From Shewanella xiamenensis (GTDB lineage Bacteria; Pseudomonadota; Gammaproteobacteria; Enterobacterales; Shewanellaceae), in assembly GCF_014647135.1 (NCBI RefSeq), contig NZ_BMOP01000019.1, forward strand, positions 1 through 64,000: a stretch of 64,000 bases of DNA. Direction: 5' to 3'. Under the pieces are notes generated by a model, which was not told where the DNA came from, ran no database searches, and saw nothing but the letters and a program-made list of their open reading frames with translations. The position numbers were made by a program, and so were the translations under genes. Shown here piece after piece: positions 28,221-37,415 of the stretch. Every line of letters begins with the position of its first letter. Positions within the stretch are counted from its first letter, which is position 1.

Positions 28221-28432
28221 CTTTTATCGTCCTTTTGGTGATGTCCGGCTTAACGCTCTTTTGCAGCAAGTACTATACAAGCAAAATTTTTCATGGCAAT
28301 GCCGCAGCAAAAGATGAGCTTTTCTAGCGAAGAGGCAAGATTTAACAAAGTGGTAGCAATGATGAGTTTATTGAAGTGTATTTTTATGCATTAATTCTGA
28401 CTGACAAGTTGTTAATCAAGCTAAATAGTGAC

Positions 28433-28454
28433 TTAAGTGAGCCAGATCACTTAA
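28433..28454. promoter_or_regulatory. CRP-like palindrome upstream of the candidate small RNA
   Basis: TTAAGTGA (28433-28440) and TCACTTAA (28447-28454) are perfect inverted halves around a 6-bp centre, close to the CRP pattern TGTGA-N6-TCACA but with A for the first T of the core. The centre is about 90 bp before the predicted small-RNA start. Confidence 0.45.
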
Positions 28455-28497
28455 TTAATCATTAGTTTTGCTAATGCGTCTGGGCAATTTTTCTCGT

Positions 28498-28526
28498 TTG
28501 CTTGAGCCCTTGGGACGCACTAGAAT
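28498..28526 (+). promoter_or_regulatory. Promoter of the candidate small RNA
   Basis: TTGCTT (28498-28503) and TAGAAT (28521-28526) are separated by 17 bp, a good sigma-70 spacing. Transcription would start near 28533, just before an 18-bp palindrome. Confidence 0.6.
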
Positions 28527-28532
28527 GTGCTT

Positions 28533-28700
28533 GTTTTCAGGAGATATCCGCTAGCGGATATGGAAAACAAAGAACTTTTAAACTGGTGTCTTTTTAAGAT
28601 GTCAGTTCATCCCTGGTTCTTATGCTTGACTTCCTTCCTTCAATTTGTTGATTGCAAATGCATTTTTTGCGGCCCGCTTAGATTAAGCGGGCTTTTTTTT
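28533..28700 (+). ncRNA. Candidate small RNA, about 168 nt
   Basis: The stretch has a promoter at its left end, an early hairpin from the perfect palindrome ATATCCGCTAGCGGATAT (28544-28561), an unstructured pyrimidine-rich middle (including CTTCCTTCCTTC), and a Rho-independent terminator (GCCCGCTTA/TAAGCGGGC plus eight T) at 28672-28700. This is the usual architecture of an Hfq-type small RNA. I do not recognise the family. The alternative is a leader or a short peptide gene (ATG at 28561) ended by the same terminator. Confidence 0.55.
28672..28700 (+). terminator. Rho-independent terminator of the candidate small RNA
   Basis: GCCCGCTTA (28672-28680) pairs with TAAGCGGGC (28684-28692) around a 3-nt loop, with eight T residues at 28693-28700. 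No protein gene on the plus strand precedes it for more than 8 kb. Confidence 0.92.
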
Positions 28701-28861
28701 ACCCAGAATCAAACATCAAGCGACACTTATCGGCGTTCAGTATTTTTTGTTACATAAAAACCACTGGAGCCTCTCAATAAATGACGCTTATCTGCGTGTT
28801 GCCATCTAAATCAACAGATTGCCATAGTATTTTGAGGTGAATACAAACAGCGTCAATAAAC

Positions 28862-28893
28862 AACAATGCCAAGTCAGTAGACTTGGCATTGTT
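28862..28893 (-). terminator. Terminator of motY
   Basis: AACAATGCCAAGTC (28862-28875) pairs perfectly with GACTTGGCATTGTT (28880-28893) around a 4-nt loop, 15 bp after the stop on the minus strand; the tail is GTTTATTG. Confidence 0.75.
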
Positions 28894-28908
28894 AGGTTAA
28901 GCTTTGAT

Positions 28909-29778
28909 TTAGAGGGGCTTACTAATGCGGATCACAACTCGGCGGTTTAGCGCCCTTTCCTCAATATCGTCATTTGAAGCCACGTGACGCCGCTCGCCGT
29001 GACCCACAGTCACAATTCGATCTTGCGGAATACCACTTGAGACAAAGAAATCTTTTACCGATTCAGCGCGTTTGTCCGAGACTTTCTGATTCACTGAACG
29101 ACCACCATAACTATCGGTATAAGCATCGACTAATACTAATTCTACATCTGGATCGTATGACAAATATTCCTGTATTCGCGTAAGCTGTTGCTGTGAGAAG
29201 CGAGTTAAATCCGTTCCCCCTTCATCATAATTAAGCACGGTAAAAGCAATATCTTCAAAGCTATAAGGCAATAGGTGCGATAAACACGCCTTAAACTCAG
29301 CATATTTTCGGCCAAAATTCGCTGCCGACAGCCCTACAGCAATTTTATTGGACTCATCATACCAATCGGCATAGTAAAATGTCGGCTCCATACCACGGCT
29401 TAGCTCATTTAACATGGACCACGCGGCGCGTTTAGGCACTTCACCATTAAAATACTTTTGGTAACGTAACGAAGTGATTTCTTTTGACACCACACCTGGT
29501 CGCCATTTGGGAGCTCGGCTCATCAACTTGGCTTGGGTCACTTGATCAGGTTTTACCCACATATCCAAAGTGAAATTGAGATTTAATTGCTTACCCGCTT
29601 CACTGGTAAAAATCGCTTTACCGTAGGAAGGAATATCATGCTCAAGACGGCACACGATCGGACTGTTTTGACTGACTCGCCATTGGGATTCACCCAAAGA
29701 GGCCACATAGTGGCGCAACTCTGCCATTGCAGTTGCTGGAACGCATAAAATTGATACTAATATCAGTTTTCGCCACAT
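28909..29778 (-). CDS. motY: Sodium-driven flagellar motor T-ring protein MotY
   Basis: MotY forms the periplasmic T-ring with MotX and anchors the PomAB/MotAB stator of polar flagella. The 289 residues have a signal peptide cleaved near A-M-A-E (about 19). The MotY N-terminal domain follows, with C-R-L-E-H-D-I-P-S-Y-G (about 43-53) and P-T-F-Y-Y-A-D-W-Y (about 132-140). A C-terminal OmpA-like peptidoglycan-binding domain holds the D-A-Y-T-D-S-Y-G-G-R segment (about 216-225). It lies alone, divergent from rnt, the arrangement I know from Vibrio and Shewanella. No other flagellar gene is near. Confidence 0.93.
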   Translation of the reverse strand: MWRKLILVSILCVPATAMAELRHYVASLGESQWRVSQNSPIVCRLEHDIPSYGKAIFTSEAGKQLNLNFTLDMWVKPDQVTQAKLMSRAPKWRPGVVSKEITSLRYQKYFNGEVPKRAAWSMLNELSRGMEPTFYYADWYDESNKIAVGLSAANFGRKYAEFKACLSHLLPYSFEDIAFTVLNYDEGGTDLTRFSQQQLTRIQEYLSYDPDVELVLVDAYTDSYGGRSVNQKVSDKRAESVKDFFVSSGIPQDRIVTVGHGERRHVASNDDIEERALNRRVVIRISKPL

Positions 29779-29920
29779 AGCCCTTACTCGTGTTTATTCG
29801 GTTACGAGGTTTTATCGGCAAACTTTTTAGTTCCTTTAGCTCATAAAACCAGCAATCAAACATGACACATCCTAGTTCATTAAGCATAATAGCGCCCTGT
29901 GATTTTTCTTGGGTACTTTA

Positions 29921-30589
29921 ATGAGCGATATTTGCGACGCAAACAAATTGAAACACCGATTTCGTGGCTACTTTCCGGTAGTGATAGATGTCGAAACCGC
30001 GGGCTTCAACTCTCAAACCGATGCGTTGCTGGAAATAGCCGTCACGCTACTGAAAATGGATGATGAAGGTGTGCTCGGGATTGATAAAACCCTGCATTTC
30101 AACATTGAGCCCTTTGAGGGTGCAAATTTAGAACCCGAGGCGCTGGCTTTTAATGGTATCGATCCCACCAATCCATTACGCGGTGCGGTCAGCGAAAAAG
30201 AAGCCTTTTTAGAAATATTTAAAGCCGTTAAAAAAGCCCAAAAGGCATCTGATTGTCACCGTAGTATTATTGTGGCGCACAATGCGGCCTTCGATCATGG
30301 CTTTGTGAGTAAGGCTATTGAACGTTGTGACTTAAAACGCTCTCCATTCCATCCGTTTGCCACTTTTGATACCGCGACGTTGGCAGGATTAGCGATTGGC
30401 CATACGGTATTAGCAAAAGCCTGTATTATGGCAGGCATCCCTTTTGACAATAAAGAAGCCCATTCTGCACTCTACGATACCGAGCGCACTGCTGAACTCT
30501 TTTGTTATATCGTCAACCGCTGGAAATCTTTAGGTGGCTGGCCACTCTTAGCCACCAACGAACCTGATGATTCGGATAGCGAAGCATAG
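29921..30589 (+). CDS. rnt: Ribonuclease T
   Basis: RNase T is a DEDDh 3'-5' exoribonuclease that trims tRNA 3' ends and matures 5S and 23S rRNA. The 222 residues match the family (215 in E. coli). Exo [10 protein letters not shown] (about 20-28), Exo II with A-H-N-A-A-F-D (about 123-129) and Exo [13 protein letters not shown] (about 184-193) carry the acidic residues and the general-base His. The ATG at 29921 is preferred over a TTG 12 bases upstream; the ribosome site is weak (GGGTA). Confidence 0.96.
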   Translation: MSDICDANKLKHRFRGYFPVVIDVETAGFNSQTDALLEIAVTLLKMDDEGVLGIDKTLHFNIEPFEGANLEPEALAFNGIDPTNPLRGAVSEKEAFLEIFKAVKKAQKASDCHRSIIVAHNAAFDHGFVSKAIERCDLKRSPFHPFATFDTATLAGLAIGHTVLAKACIMAGIPFDNKEAHSALYDTERTAELFCYIVNRWKSLGGWPLLATNEPDDSDSEA

Positions 30590-30612
30590 CTTTACCAACA
30601 ATTGCCTAAAAC

Positions 30613-30643
30613 AAGAAAGCTGCCATTTGGCAGCTTTCTTTTT
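30613..30643. terminator. Terminator between rnt and the peroxiredoxin gene
   Basis: AAGAAAGCTGCCA (30613-30625) pairs perfectly with TGGCAGCTTTCTT (30628-30640), and T residues continue to 30643. It serves rnt and may also stop the convergent peroxiredoxin transcript. Confidence 0.88.
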
Positions 30644-30664
30644 ACCTAACAAAAGGTTTGTAAA

Positions 30665-31270
30665 TTACAGAGAACTTGCGTTTTCAGCTAAGTAAGCCGC
30701 AACACCTTCAGTGCTTGCGTTCATACCTTTGTCGCCTTTTTCCCAACCTGCTGGGCAAACATCACCGTGCTCTTCGTGGAATTGCAGTGCGTCGATCATA
30801 CGCAGCATTTCGTCAACGTTACGGCCTAATGGCAGATCGTTAACCACTTGGTGACGTACCATACCTTCTTTGTCGATCAGGAATGAACCACGGAAAGCCA
30901 CGCCAGCTTCTGGATGCTCAACATCATATGCTTTACAGATGTCGTGTTTAACGTCAGCAACTAAAGTGTATTTCACTTGGCCAATACCACCTTTTTCTAC
31001 TGGGGTGTTACGCCATGCGTTGTGAGTGAATTGAGAATCGATAGACACACCGATCACTTCAACACCACGCTTAGTGAACTCTTCCATGCGGTGATCAAAA
31101 GCGATCAACTCTGATGGACAAACGAAAGTGAAGTCAAGTGGATAGAAAAATACCACTGCAGGCTTGCCTTTGATGGCTGCAGTTAAGTTAAAGCTATCTA
31201 CGATTTCGCCAGAACCTAATACAGCTGCTGCAGTAAAATCAGGAGCCGGACGGCCTACTAATACGCTCAT
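30665..31270 (-). CDS. 2-Cys peroxiredoxin (AhpC/Tsa type)
   Basis: This enzyme reduces hydrogen peroxide and organic hydroperoxides. The 201 residues carry the peroxidatic Cys in F-T-F-V-C-P-S-E (C51) and the resolving Cys in D-V-C-P-A-G-W (about 172), followed by an extended C-terminal tail. It is of the Tsa type, larger than AhpC of 187 residues. No ahpF is adjacent, so reduction by thioredoxin is likely. The ATG at 31270 follows GGAGA at 7 bases; the frame is open 114 bases further upstream but without family similarity. I see no clear OxyR site. Confidence 0.93.
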   Translation of the reverse strand: MSVLVGRPAPDFTAAAVLGSGEIVDSFNLTAAIKGKPAVVFFYPLDFTFVCPSELIAFDHRMEEFTKRGVEVIGVSIDSQFTHNAWRNTPVEKGGIGQVKYTLVADVKHDICKAYDVEHPEAGVAFRGSFLIDKEGMVRHQVVNDLPLGRNVDEMLRMIDALQFHEEHGDVCPAGWEKGDKGMNASTEGVAAYLAENASSL

Positions 31271-31638
31271 TTTATATCTCCATCTATGAGTTGAACTAAC
31301 TATAAAAGTAAAACATCCCTTAAACACGCTTGCACATTTGTGCGAGTGTATTTGAGAGCGCTTACCAATCAAATCTTTAGGCATTATAAGTCGTGCGTTT
31401 TGCCTTACAACCTATTTAAGACCAATATCACATTTTTCAAGGGCATTTTGACGTTACTGCTTAAGGATAGAGCAATCTGTGCCATTGATAAGCGCTTTAG
31501 CCCACATTCATCTAACACTAAAAGCCCTCTGGATTCACATTTTCAGATATTTTTCAGATTAAGGCTCGGTAAACTGGACAGACACGGCCTTCGCAGTCGA
31601 AAATAACCCTTTTGGTTTACAGAATTAAGAATTTGTCT
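31271..31638. other. Divergent intergenic region, peroxiredoxin / antiporter-family gene
   Basis: These 368 bp hold the two divergent promoters. A 88-codon frame at 31340-31606 has no ribosome site or recognisable features and is not called. I looked for the spaced ATAG/CTAT pattern of OxyR and did not find a convincing one. Confidence 0.4.
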
Positions 31639-32958
31639 ATGAATGCAGTCGTCATTGCTGTGTGTTTAATGTTAGCCCTTAGTTTGGCGAGGGTGAATGT
31701 AGTGGTAGCGCTCACCATCAGCGCCCTCGTTGCTGGTTTAGTCGGGGGAATGGATCTGCATCAAACGATTGATGCCTTCAATACAGGATTAGGTGGCGGC
31801 GCACAAATCGCCCTGAGTTATGCCTTATTGGGTGCATTTGCCGTAGCATTATCCCATTCAGGCTTGACGACGCTGATCTCCAACTCGATCATTAAAAGCC
31901 TTGGCCAAGAACCTAATCCGACTAACACTAATTGGGTGCGCTGGTTACTGCTGTTATCCCTGCTCGTGATGTCGATGGCCTCGCAAAATATCCTGCCGAT
32001 CCATATCGCCTTTATTCCGATACTCGTGCCGCCACTGCTGCATGTGATGACCAAGCTGCATATTGACCGCCGTTTGGTCGCCTGCGTGCTGACCTTTGGC
32101 CTTGTCACTACCTATATGATTTTACCCGTGGGCTTTGGCGGTATTTTCTTAAATGATATTTTGCTGTCAAACCTCACCAGCAACGGCTTAGTCGCTGTGC
32201 GTGACCAAATCCCCCCTGCCATGTTGATCCCCGCAGCGGGCATGGTAGTCGGTTTATTGATCGCCGTATTTGTTAGCTATCGCAAGCCAAGGGTATACGA
32301 TGAAACTAAAGTGCTCAGTGCCGAGCCCGAAGAGACGCTCAATAAGCGCAATATCGCTATCGCAGCGGTAGCAATTCTTGCAACTTTATTTGTACAGCTT
32401 GAGACTGATTCGATGATCTTCGGCGCTTTAGTCGGCTTTATGATCTTTAGTTTCTCTGGCGCACTAAAACACGTTGCTGACCAAGATATCTTTACTCAGG
32501 GCGTGCGCATGATGGCCAATATCGGTTTTATCATGATCTCCGCCGCGGGTTTTGCCGCAGTAGTGAAAGAAACTGGTGAAGTTGGCACCCTGGTTTCATC
32601 ATTGAGTAGTCTGATTGGCGACAATAAAGCCCTCGCCGCCTTTTTGATGTTAGTCGTTGGACTATTAATTACTATGGGTATTGGCTCATCCTTCTCGACC
32701 ATTCCGATTATTGCGACCATTTATGTGCCCTTGGCGCTAAGTTTTGGCTTTTCAGTACCCGCAACTATCGCGTTAGTCGGAACTGCTGCTGCGTTGGGCG
32801 ATGCAGGCTCGCCAGCGTCGGACTCAACATTGGGTCCCACATCGGGTTTAAATGCCGATGGTCAGCACGACCATATCCGCGACAGCGTGATCCCCACCTT
32901 TATTCATTACAATATTCCACTATTAGTATTTGGTTGGATTGCCGCCATGGTGCTCTAA
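31639..32958 (+). CDS. Na+/H+ antiporter-family transporter
   Basis: The 439-residue product is a polytopic inner-membrane protein with about 11-12 hydrophobic segments. It resembles the Na+/H+ antiporter family of the ion-transporter superfamily, which includes the YuiF/HI-type proteins. Landmarks are [12 protein letters not shown] (about 51-62), two transport-fold repeats, and [19 protein letters not shown] (about 392-410) near the end. The family is also annotated as amino-acid permease, so the substrate is open. The ATG at 31639 places a membrane helix right at the start, as expected. It is monocistronic. Confidence 0.85.
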   Translation: MNAVVIAVCLMLALSLARVNVVVALTISALVAGLVGGMDLHQTIDAFNTGLGGGAQIALSYALLGAFAVALSHSGLTTLISNSIIKSLGQEPNPTNTNWVRWLLLLSLLVMSMASQNILPIHIAFIPILVPPLLHVMTKLHIDRRLVACVLTFGLVTTYMILPVGFGGIFLNDILLSNLTSNGLVAVRDQIPPAMLIPAAGMVVGLLIAVFVSYRKPRVYDETKVLSAEPEETLNKRNIAIAAVAILATLFVQLETDSMIFGALVGFMIFSFSGALKHVADQDIFTQGVRMMANIGFIMISAAGFAAVVKETGEVGTLVSSLSSLIGDNKALAAFLMLVVGLLITMGIGSSFSTIPIIATIYVPLALSFGFSVPATIALVGTAAALGDAGSPASDSTLGPTSGLNADGQHDHIRDSVIPTFIHYNIPLLVFGWIAAMVL

Positions 32959-32985
32959 GCGTAGGAAAGACATATAAACATAAGC

Positions 32986-33013
32986 AAAAGCGTGGTAATG
33001 CCACGCTTTTTTT
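32986..33013 (+). terminator. Terminator of the antiporter-family gene
   Basis: AAAAGCGTGG (32986-32995) pairs with CCACGCTTTT (33001-33010) around a 5-nt loop, with seven T at the end. The A-run on its left side may also serve the convergent GGDEF gene. Confidence 0.92.
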
Positions 33014-33046
33014 ATGCTAGGGATTTAAGCATTGAGTATTAGAACG

Positions 33047-34453
33047 TTACCGCAAAACATCATTTTCATCATCGGATCTTTTTTGTGTCTTATCCGCGTA
33101 TAACGCCTTATCTGCCGCCAGAAATACCGCCTCAAAGGATAGGCAATCCATTGAATCTGCGACACCACAAGAAACAGTTAGCATATTTAAAAAATGTCGC
33201 TGCCGAATGTTATCTTTAAGTCTATCCGCAAGTTGTTGTGCTTTATCAATAGGACAGTTGGCTAAAATCACTACAAACTCATCACCACCAGTGCGGATAA
33301 TAATGTCGTTTTCTCGAAAAACGGCTCGCATCGCTTCGACAATTTGCATTATTGCCAAATCACCTAATTGATGCCCATGGGTGTCGTTAATCGTTTTTAT
33401 TTTATCGCCATCAATACAAATCACAGCATATTGAGACGCAGTTGCAGCCTTAAAAATAAGTGTTTCATAGATTTTTTTATTGTAGGTCTTCGTAAATGGA
33501 TCCAACAGCATAGCTTCAGAAAATTGCTGACGCTCAGTACGTAACTGCTTGAGACGCATAAATTTAAGTTGGAAAATAATTGTTAAGCCCGACAGCAATA
33601 ACCAAAGAGGCAGATATTGCATAAAAAACCTTAAAGTACTGATTTTGTACGTTAAAACACTCTGATTATCTAAGTGATTACTCATAGCATAAAACAGAAA
33701 GTTGGGCGTGATCCGTGTCCAAAAACTATCTCCACTAATGACAATCTCAGTGCCATAAGCCGAGTTCTGAGTTTCAAACACTTTTCTTTGCATAAAATCC
33801 GTTGCCATAAATGATGTATCAGCAATCACATCTCCCCAAAGATGCTCAGGCGCATGTGAGGATGAAATGGGCGCCGCCATAGAAAGAATAATGTTTCCCG
33901 TTACTTCATCACGATAAGGAACGGACAGCACAATATCATCAACTAAGGAGTCAGCAGAGGCATCCTTACTGCAATAATGCAGCCGTTGGCAAAACTCATT
34001 GGTGAAAGAATTTTCGTGTATTAAGCGACTTTTCACCTCATCAGGAATCGTGGAGGCAAAATATAGCGCATTACTTTTGTATAGACCGATATATATAAAC
34101 GCACTTCTGACGGGATTCTTATTATTTGAATATAAATAGTCAAAATAGCGCAGGATCAGCTCTTCTTCTGGTGATAAAGCACCGCCTGAAGGCAATAATA
34201 AGCGGGAGGAATCAAGCTTAAATGGTGTCAGTAGCGCACTATCAAAATCAATAATATCGTGTAAAGATAAGCTCTTACCAAGCAACTCTAAATAACTTGG
34301 CACCACGTGTTTCGCCCGTACAAATTTGACAAATGCCCGGTGTTCTTTCTCTATTCGCAGGGGTAAAAGGACCAGCAGTAACACAACAAATATCAAGGTA
34401 GCCAATGAACAAGATTGGCGAACAAGTGACCAACTTAGTTTTGAAACCATCAT
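33047..34453 (-). CDS. Membrane-bound diguanylate cyclase (GGDEF protein)
   Basis: This protein makes the second messenger cyclic di-GMP. The 468 residues have an N-terminal membrane helix (about 14-32), a periplasmic region of about 240 residues with no domain I recognise, a second helix (about 278-297) and a C-terminal GGDEF domain. The active motif G-G-D-E-F is intact at about 388-392. I see no R-x-x-D inhibitory site five residues before it (the preceding residues are I-I-I-R-T), so product inhibition through the I-site may be absent. The start has two adjacent ATG codons. It is monocistronic; the signal sensed is unknown. Confidence 0.9.
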   Translation of the reverse strand: MMVSKLSWSLVRQSCSLATLIFVVLLLVLLPLRIEKEHRAFVKFVRAKHVVPSYLELLGKSLSLHDIIDFDSALLTPFKLDSSRLLLPSGGALSPEEELILRYFDYLYSNNKNPVRSAFIYIGLYKSNALYFASTIPDEVKSRLIHENSFTNEFCQRLHYCSKDASADSLVDDIVLSVPYRDEVTGNIILSMAAPISSSHAPEHLWGDVIADTSFMATDFMQRKVFETQNSAYGTEIVISGDSFWTRITPNFLFYAMSNHLDNQSVLTYKISTLRFFMQYLPLWLLLSGLTIIFQLKFMRLKQLRTERQQFSEAMLLDPFTKTYNKKIYETLIFKAATASQYAVICIDGDKIKTINDTHGHQLGDLAIMQIVEAMRAVFRENDIIIRTGGDEFVVILANCPIDKAQQLADRLKDNIRQRHFLNMLTVSCGVADSMDCLSFEAVFLAADKALYADKTQKRSDDENDVLR

Positions 34454-34585
34454 AATCCCCGATGATGACCCGAGTTAAATCGATTTATTGCAAACCTACT
34501 GCGCCGCGCAAAACGCATTATGTCAAAATTAATCTTATCGTTAACTGTAGAACGAGTCGGCAAAAATGGAATCATAAAAAACAAA

Positions 34586-34605
34586 AAGGGAGCCTAAGCC
34601 CCCTT
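34586..34605 (-). terminator. Terminator of upp
   Basis: On the minus strand AAGGGGGC (34598-34605) pairs with GCTCCCTT (34586-34593, one G-T pair) and is followed by TTTGTTTTTT. Confidence 0.85.
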
Positions 34606-34639
34606 GTCAAATCGAGATAGCATTTAAGCCATCAGAACA

Positions 34640-35266
34640 TTATTTCGTCCCAAAAATCTTATCGCCCGCATCACCTAAACCAGGCAGGATATAGCCCTTC
34701 TCGTTTAAGCATCTGTCGATTGCGGCAGTATACAGCTCAACATCCGGGTGAGCCGCTTCAAGGGCTTTGAGCCCTTCGGGCGCGGCAACTAACACTAAGG
34801 CTTTAATTGAGGTACAACCGCGTTTTTTCAGCAGGTCGATAGTCGCAATCATCGAGCCACCAGTTGCCAGCATAGGGTCAACAATCAGCGCGATACGCTC
34901 GTTCATGTCGCTGGCCAGCTTTTCAAAATATGGCACAGGTTCTAGGGTTTCTTCGTCGCGGTAGATACCCACAACCGAAATACGCGCACTTGGAATATGC
35001 TCAAGTACACCGTCCATCATGCCTAAACCCGCACGCAAGATAGGCACAACAGTCACTTTCTTGCCTTTGATCTGATCCACATCTACCGGACCATTCCAGC
35101 CTTCAATCGTAACAGTTTCGGTTTCGAAATCTGCGGTAGCTTCATAGGTTAACAAGCTGCCGACTTCAGCGGCTAGCTCACGGAAACGTTTAGTGCTAAT
35201 GTCACCTTCACGCATTAAGCCGATTTTGTGACGCACTAACGGGTGTTTAACCTCGACAACTTTCAT
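34640..35266 (-). CDS. upp: Uracil phosphoribosyltransferase
   Basis: Upp salvages uracil with PRPP to give UMP. The 208 residues equal the E. coli length. The PRPP-binding segment [10 protein letters not shown] (about 128-137) and the C-terminal uracil-binding region [11 protein letters not shown] (about 192-202) are conserved. AGGAGAGAAAA precedes the ATG. It is divergent from purM, placing pyrimidine salvage beside purine synthesis, as in enterics; the usual neighbour uraA is absent here. Confidence 0.97.
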   Translation of the reverse strand: MKVVEVKHPLVRHKIGLMREGDISTKRFRELAAEVGSLLTYEATADFETETVTIEGWNGPVDVDQIKGKKVTVVPILRAGLGMMDGVLEHIPSARISVVGIYRDEETLEPVPYFEKLASDMNERIALIVDPMLATGGSMIATIDLLKKRGCTSIKALVLVAAPEGLKALEAAHPDVELYTAAIDRCLNEKGYILPGLGDAGDKIFGTK

Positions 35267-35593
35267 TTTTCTCTCCTACTATTGTTCGCGAATTATCTTA
35301 GGCAAATTTTTCAGATTTTAGATGATTTGTTTATTGGGTAAAACATAAAGTTTTTCCATTCGGACTAATCGTGAGCAATATCGCAAGAATTATTACTTAT
35401 CGCTTAAGATACGCCCACTAACACACTATTTTATGACCAATCACTAGATTGAAAATGTGAAATATCCCCCTGTGAAGCTAAAAAAACTTCAGAGATACTG
35501 ATAAATCCAAATCATGACTTTCGACCCCTAGCACAAGCTGATAGAATACCGCCGCATAAAAATCCAATAACGATGTACCCGAGAGGATCCTCC
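35267..35593. other. Divergent intergenic region upp / purM
   Basis: These 327 bp hold the two promoters. A purM promoter can be read at 35519-35547. I looked for a PurR operator (ACGCAAACGTTTGCGT) and saw none that is close. Confidence 0.5.
35519..35547 (+). promoter_or_regulatory. Probable purM promoter
   Basis: TTTCGA (35519-35524) and TAGAAT (35542-35547) are 17 bp apart. The -10 box is good, the -35 moderate. The purM start is 46 bp downstream. Confidence 0.5.
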
Positions 35594-36631
35594 GTGAGCA
35601 CTCCTACCCCACTGAGCTATAAAGACGCTGGCGTTGATATTGATGCTGGTAATGCACTGGTAAATAACATTAAAGCGGCTGTTAAACGTACCCGTCGTCC
35701 AGAGGTAATGGGCAACTTAGGTGGTTTTGGCGCATTATGTGAATTACCCACTAAATACAAGCAACCTGTTTTAGTGTCAGGCACCGATGGTGTTGGTACT
35801 AAATTGCGTTTAGCTATCGATTACAAAAAACACGACACAGTCGGTATCGACTTAGTGGCCATGTGTGTGAACGATTTGATCGTTCAAGGCGCTGAGCCAT
35901 TGTTTTTCCTCGATTACTATGCAACAGGCAAGCTCGATGTAGAAACAGCAACTTCTGTTGTTAACGGCATCGGCGAAGGTTGTTTCCAATCTGGTTGTGC
36001 GTTAATCGGCGGCGAAACCGCTGAAATGCCAGGCATGTATGAAGGTGAAGATTACGACCTCGCAGGTTTCTGTGTGGGCGTGGTTGAAAAGGCCGACATC
36101 ATTGACGGGAGTAAAGTGGCTGCGGGTGATGCACTGATCGCCTTAGCTTCAAGTGGTCCTCATTCAAATGGCTATTCATTAATTCGTAAAGTATTAGAAG
36201 TCAGCCAAGCGGACCCTCAACAGGATCTCAATGGCAAGCCATTGATCCAACATCTGTTAGAACCAACCAAAATTTACGTTAAATCATTGCTCAAGCTGAT
36301 CGATGCATCAGATGTGCACGCAATGGCACACATCACTGGCGGTGGTTTCTGGGAGAACATTCCTCGCGTACTGCCTGAAAACTGCAAAGCCGTTATCCAA
36401 GGTGATTCATGGCAATGGCCAGCTGTTTTCAATTGGTTAATGGAAAACGGTAACATTGCAGAATATGAAATGTACCGCACCTTTAACTGTGGTGTAGGCA
36501 TGATCGTTGCGCTGCCAGCCGATAAAGTGGATGCCGCACTTGCGCTGCTTGCAGCGGAAGGCGAACAAGCATGGCTTATCGGTGCTATCGCTGCTCGCGA
36601 AGGCAATGAAGAGCAAGTGGAGATCCTGTAA
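35594..36631 (+). CDS. purM: Phosphoribosylformylglycinamidine cyclo-ligase (AIR synthetase)
   Basis: PurM closes the imidazole ring in step five of purine synthesis. Starting at the GTG at 35594 gives 345 residues, the same as E. coli PurM; AGGA lies 6 bases upstream. The in-frame ATG 21 bases earlier is rejected. The phosphate-binding G-T-D-G-V-G-T-K (about 62-69), the G-G-E-T-A-E-M-P-G segment (about 136-144) and H-I-T-G-G-G (about 247-252) are present. The stop overlaps the purN start by one base (TAATG), so the two are translationally coupled. Confidence 0.97.
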   Translation: MSTPTPLSYKDAGVDIDAGNALVNNIKAAVKRTRRPEVMGNLGGFGALCELPTKYKQPVLVSGTDGVGTKLRLAIDYKKHDTVGIDLVAMCVNDLIVQGAEPLFFLDYYATGKLDVETATSVVNGIGEGCFQSGCALIGGETAEMPGMYEGEDYDLAGFCVGVVEKADIIDGSKVAAGDALIALASSGPHSNGYSLIRKVLEVSQADPQQDLNGKPLIQHLLEPTKIYVKSLLKLIDASDVHAMAHITGGGFWENIPRVLPENCKAVIQGDSWQWPAVFNWLMENGNIAEYEMYRTFNCGVGMIVALPADKVDAALALLAAEGEQAWLIGAIAAREGNEEQVEIL

Positions 36632-37275
36632 TGCCCCAAAGCTGTCGTGTAGTTGTATTAATTTCCGGAAATGGCAGTAATCTGCAAGCCGTTATCGACG
36701 GTTGTGACGATAATTTGCAAGCCGAAGTTGTCGGAGTGATCAGTAATAAACCCGATGCCTACGGCCTAGTTCGTGCCCATCATAGTGAAATTGATACCAG
36801 CTGCGTGATTGCTCGCACAGGTGAATCTCGCTCTGATTACGATGCACGGTTAATGGCTGCAATTGAACAATACCAACCGGATTTAATCGTGTTGGCTGGA
36901 TTTATGCGCATTCTAACCGATGAATTCGTGAATCATTATTTAGGTCGCATGATCAATATCCACCCTTCATTGCTGCCCAAATTTACCGGATTACACACCC
37001 ACCAACGTGCCATTGATGCCAAAGAAACAGAACATGGCGCAAGTGTGCATTTTGTTACCCCAGCGCTAGATGCTGGTCCGGTGATTTTACAGGCGAAAGT
37101 CCCAGTTTATGAAGACGATACCGCAGAGATGCTCGCTGCGCGTGTCCACGAGCAAGAGCATGCTATTTACCCCCTAGTGGTGAAATGGTTTAGCCATCAA
37201 CGCCTAAAAATGCAAGACGGCCAAGCCTATCTTGATGGCACGCTCATCGGACCTAATGGTTACGCACCCGATTAA
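36631..37275 (+). CDS. purN: Phosphoribosylglycinamide formyltransferase 1
   Basis: PurN transfers a formyl group from 10-formyltetrahydrofolate to GAR, step three of purine synthesis. The 214 residues match the family (212). The N-terminal phosphate loop S-G-N-G-S-N-L (about 12-18), the catalytic Asn and His in I-N-I-H-P-S-L-L-P (about 107-115) and the Asp of the L-D-A-G-P-V-I segment (about 146-152) are all present. It is coupled to purM and ended by its own terminator. Confidence 0.97.
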   Translation: MPQSCRVVVLISGNGSNLQAVIDGCDDNLQAEVVGVISNKPDAYGLVRAHHSEIDTSCVIARTGESRSDYDARLMAAIEQYQPDLIVLAGFMRILTDEFVNHYLGRMINIHPSLLPKFTGLHTHQRAIDAKETEHGASVHFVTPALDAGPVILQAKVPVYEDDTAEMLAARVHEQEHAIYPLVVKWFSHQRLKMQDGQAYLDGTLIGPNGYAPD

Positions 37276-37292
37276 TCTCTGAATATTGGAAG

Positions 37293-37320
37293 AAGAGACC
37301 TTAAAGGTCTCTTTTTTTTT
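37293..37320 (+). terminator. Terminator of purMN
   Basis: AAGAGACC (37293-37300) pairs with GGTCTCTT (37306-37313) around a 5-nt loop, with nine T residues following. Confidence 0.93.
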
Positions 37321-37415
37321 GGGCTATGACATACAAAACCATTGTTTTATGGACTAATGTGGCATTAGATAAGCTAACGAAAAGTGATTTTGTTCGGCAT
37401 AAAAGAGATTATTAG

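Larger units (their letters stand above)
28221..28908. other. Gene-free 690 bp between the prolyl oligopeptidase gene and motY
   Basis: No convincing protein gene lies here. It holds a CRP-like palindrome (28433-28454), a promoter (28498-28526), a candidate small RNA ending in a strong terminator (28700), and the motY terminator (28862-28893). An open frame at 28527-28757 is rejected because it runs through the small-RNA terminator and has no ribosome site. Confidence 0.6.

Noticed and set aside
28527..28757. 76-codon plus-strand frame
   Set aside because: It runs through a strong terminator, has no ribosome site at a proper distance, and looks unlike a protein.
31340..31606. 88-codon plus-strand frame before the antiporter-family gene
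   Set aside because: No ribosome site, no recognisable features; lies in a divergent promoter region.
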